Below are positions 13,641 through 15,574 of a stretch of 15,574 nt of DNA, piece by piece (position 1 is the stretch's first letter; each line of letters starts with the position of its first letter). Under the pieces are notes generated by a model. That model searched no databases, was not told the DNA's origin, and saw only the letters and a program-made list of their open reading frames with translations. The position numbers and the translations under genes were made by a program. Location: assembly GCA_009706135.1 (NCBI GenBank), contig WLRX01000008.1, positions 1 to 15,574 on the forward strand, read 5' to 3'. The DNA comes from Actinomycetota bacterium. GTDB taxonomy: Bacteria; Actinomycetota; Actinomycetes; Nanopelagicales; Nanopelagicaceae.

Positions 13641-14114
13641 TTAGCTCTCTGGATCTGTCACTGTTACGCGAGCAGGGCGCAGGATGCGCTCTTTAAATTT
13701 ATATCCTGGTTGCAAAATCTTCGATGCAGTTGGCACGGTAACTTCTGCCGAAGTGTCATGCATTAGTGCTTCGTGGATATTTGGATCAAAGGCTTCACCT
13801 TCTGTGCCGTATTTTTCTAAACCGATGCGCGCTGTGACGGTATTAATTTGATCAGCAACGGCTTTAAATCCACCGCTGAGTTCGCCATGTGATTCCGCAC
13901 GATCAATGTCATCTAGGACTGAGAGAAATTCAGCGAGCACAGAACCAATCGCAAGCTCGTGTGCAAGAGCGCGGTCGCGTTCTACACGCTTTTTATAATT
14001 TGCATACTCTGCTTGTAGTCGTTGTAAATCAGATGTAAGTGCTGCAACCGGATCAGTTTCCTGATCCGGTGCAGCCTCTGTTACAACTTCTTCAACGCTA
14101 ATGTCTTCAGACAT
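13641..14114 (-). CDS. grpE: GrpE, nucleotide exchange factor of DnaK
   Basis: GrpE dimers open the DnaK nucleotide site and speed ADP release. The 157-residue protein has an acidic, probably unstructured N terminus (1-22), then a long helix with coiled-coil character (about 23-60; LQRLQAEYANYKKRVERDR) and a helical region DDIDRAESHGEL. The C-terminal beta domain that contacts DnaK carries the family signature FDPNIHEALMH (109-119) and ILQPGYKFKERILRPARVTV (133-152). The ATG overlaps the dnaK TAA by one base (TAATG), so translation is probably coupled, and dnaJ follows after 9 bp. Confidence 0.96.
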   Translation of the reverse strand: MSEDISVEEVVTEAAPDQETDPVAALTSDLQRLQAEYANYKKRVERDRALAHELAIGSVLAEFLSVLDDIDRAESHGELSGGFKAVADQINTVTARIGLEKYGTEGEAFDPNIHEALMHDTSAEVTVPTASKILQPGYKFKERILRPARVTVTDPES

Positions 14115-15574
14115 TACGCTTCTTCAACGATCTCTGCGTCTTCAACGCCCTCTTCAGCCGGTGCATCCGGTGTTGCTTGTGCAGCGTTAGCTGCGTACAA
14201 AGCAGCGCCGAGCGCTTGGCTAAGAGTTGAGACTTTCTCCGTTGCAGATTTAATCATCTCAAAGTTTGCACCACCGAGTGCTGTCTTAAGTTCAGTAAGT
14301 GCTGCCTCGGTTTCAGTTTTCTTCTCGAGTGATTCGCCTTCAGTGAACTTGTCAGCGTTATCTGCCAAGAACTTTTCAGTTTGGTAGACAAGTGAATCTC
14401 CGGTGTTACGGATTTCAGCTTCCTCTTTACGTTGACGATCTTCTTCAGCGTGTGATTCGGCATCTGCCATCATGCGTTCGATTTCTTCTTTGGAAAGCGC
14501 AGAACCGCCTGTAATAGTCATACTCTGTTCTTTTCCAGTTCCGAGATCTTTTGCAGAAACGTGAACAATTCCGTTTGCATCGATATCGAATGTCACTTCG
14601 ATCTGTGGAATTCCGCGTGGTGCAGGTGGAAGTCCTGTTAATTCGAACATGCCCAACTTCTTGTTATAGGCAGCCATTTCACGCTCGCCTTGGTAAGCCT
14701 GAATCTGCACAGCTGGCTGATTATCATCAGCAGTTGTAAAGATTTCACTACGCTTTGTAGGAATAGTTGTGTTGCGTTCGATCAAACGTGTCATCACGCC
14801 ACCCTTGGTTTCGATACCAAGTGAGAGTGGTGTTACATCCAAAAGAAGTACGTCCTTAACTTCTCCCTTAAGAACACCTGCCTGTAGTGACGCACCAACT
14901 GCAACAACTTCATCAGGGTTTACGCCCTTGTTAGGTTCTTTCCCACCAGTTAATTCGCGGACAAGATCCACAACTGCTGGCATACGAGTTGAACCACCAA
15001 CAAGTACAACGCTTTGAATTTTTGCAATAGGAATTCCAGCATCTTTAAGAACTGCTTGGAAAGGCTTCTTGCAACGCTCTAGTAGAGCTGCTGTGAGTTT
15101 TTGGAAATCAGCGCGGGTGATTGTTTCATCCATAAACAGTGGATTCTTTTCAGCATCTACTGTGATGTATGGCAAGTTAATTGATGCACTCTGTGATGAT
15201 GAGAGTTCGATCTTTGCTTTTTCAGCAGCTTCACGAACACGTTGCATCGCCATCTTGTCCTTAGTTAAATCAATTCCGTTTTTGGAACCAAATGTTGTAA
15301 CTAAGTGATCAACGAGTGCTTGATCCCAATCATCTCCACCTAAGTTGTTATCTCCATTAGTTGCTTTAACTTCAACAACTCCGTCACCGATTTCTAGTAA
15401 TGAAACGTCAAATGTTCCACCACCTAAGTCGAAGACCAGAATGGTTTGTTCTTTATCAGCCTTATCTAAACCGTATGCGAGCGCAGCGGCTGTTGGTTCG
15501 TTAATGATGCGAAGCACATTAAGACCAGCAATTTCGCCAGCTTCTTTTGTTGCTTGACGTTGTGCGTCATTGAA
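14114..15574 (-). CDS. dnaK: Hsp70 chaperone DnaK, C-terminal part (5' end outside window)
   Basis: The frame is open to the right edge and gives 486 residues, beginning at [13 protein letters not shown], which corresponds to about residue 145 of full-length DnaK. Conserved ATPase motifs are [12 protein letters not shown], the phosphate-2 loop [13 protein letters not shown] and [12 protein letters not shown]. The linker and substrate domain start around [19 protein letters not shown], followed by a helical lid rich in Glu and Lys and an acidic end EDAEIVEEA. The end lacks the EEVD of eukaryotic cytosolic Hsp70, as usual for bacteria. The first in-frame ATG-like codon in the window lies inside the ATPase domain and is not the start. 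It is the promoter-proximal gene of dnaK-grpE-dnaJ-hspR; its promoter and the expected HspR operator are beyond the window. Confidence 0.98.
   Translation of the reverse strand, partial: FNDAQRQATKEAGEIAGLNVLRIINEPTAAALAYGLDKADKEQTILVFDLGGGTFDVSLLEIGDGVVEVKATNGDNNLGGDDWDQALVDHLVTTFGSKNGIDLTKDKMAMQRVREAAEKAKIELSSSQSASINLPYITVDAEKNPLFMDETITRADFQKLTAALLERCKKPFQAVLKDAGIPIAKIQSVVLVGGSTRMPAVVDLVRELTGGKEPNKGVNPDEVVAVGASLQAGVLKGEVKDVLLLDVTPLSLGIETKGGVMTRLIERNTTIPTKRSEIFTTADDNQPAVQIQAYQGEREMAAYNKKLGMFELTGLPPAPRGIPQIEVTFDIDANGIVHVSAKDLGTGKEQSMTITGGSALSKEEIERMMADAESHAEEDRQRKEEAEIRNTGDSLVYQTEKFLADNADKFTEGESLEKKTETEAALTELKTALGGANFEMIKSATEKVSTLSQALGAALYAANAAQATPDAPAEEGVEDAEIVEEA

Noticed and set aside
12328..15574. 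HspR operator (HAIR-like inverted repeat) inside the chaperone operon
   Set aside because: I found no CTTGAGT-type inverted repeat in the junctions of the visible genes; the operator is expected upstream of dnaK, beyond the window.
1..15574. tRNA, rRNA, CRISPR, insertion sequence, phage or toxin-antitoxin genes
   Set aside because: All gaps are under about 120 bp and show no cloverleaf-like or repeated-spacer pattern, and no transposase, integrase or small paired genes were seen.

Overview
The window looks like core chromosome from a small-genome, low-GC actinobacterium. G+C is roughly mid-40s percent by eye. The best guess is the freshwater acI lineage (Nanopelagicales, Planktophila/Nanopelagicus-like). 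Lineage markers are a heat-shock operon ending in an HspR-type MerR repressor, a thymidylate kinase fused to an N-terminal MFS transporter, a topoisomerase I without zinc fingers but with GR[YF]GxY repeats and a lysine-rich tail, and a TAP/Slp-type lipoprotein peptidase behind holB. Gene packing is extreme: the largest gap is about 120 bp, neighbours overlap by 1-16 bp, and two convergent pairs are separated by 5 and 1 bp. The species name is inference only.

Layout. (1) 3-557, plus strand: C-terminal part of a DEAD-box RNA helicase, cut by the window edge, convergent with a glyoxalase/VOC-like gene (563-1210, minus). (2) 1272-11006, minus strand, transcribed right to left: hppA (proton-pumping pyrophosphatase), topA, MFS-tmk fusion, holB, secreted lipoprotein peptidase. 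topA, tmk, holB and the peptidase are tightly coupled (4-bp overlap, 4-bp gap, 16-bp overlap) and form a DNA topology / dTTP supply / clamp-loader cluster with a surface peptidase at its end. (3) 11007-11125: the divergent promoter region between hppA and a DedA-family membrane protein (11126-11773, plus). (4) 11775-15574, minus strand: dnaK (partial)-grpE-dnaJ-hspR, a chaperone operon with its own repressor last, followed after 19 bp by pyrE.

How the genes work together. DnaK, GrpE and DnaJ form one chaperone cycle, and HspR is expected to repress the operon from a site upstream of dnaK, outside this window. HppA hydrolyses pyrophosphate released by biosynthesis, including the PyrE reaction, and converts its energy to a proton gradient. 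Tmk makes dTDP for DNA synthesis and HolB is part of the polymerase III clamp loader.

I see no phage, transposon, CRISPR, toxin-antitoxin or defence system, and no convincing wholly new system. The points most worth following up are a DnaJ that lacks its zinc-finger domain although it sits in the main dnaK operon, apparently leaderless TAGGCT-N6-ATG starts at dedA and pyrE, an imperfect palindrome in the hppA leader, and a nested inverted repeat in front of the VOC gene.
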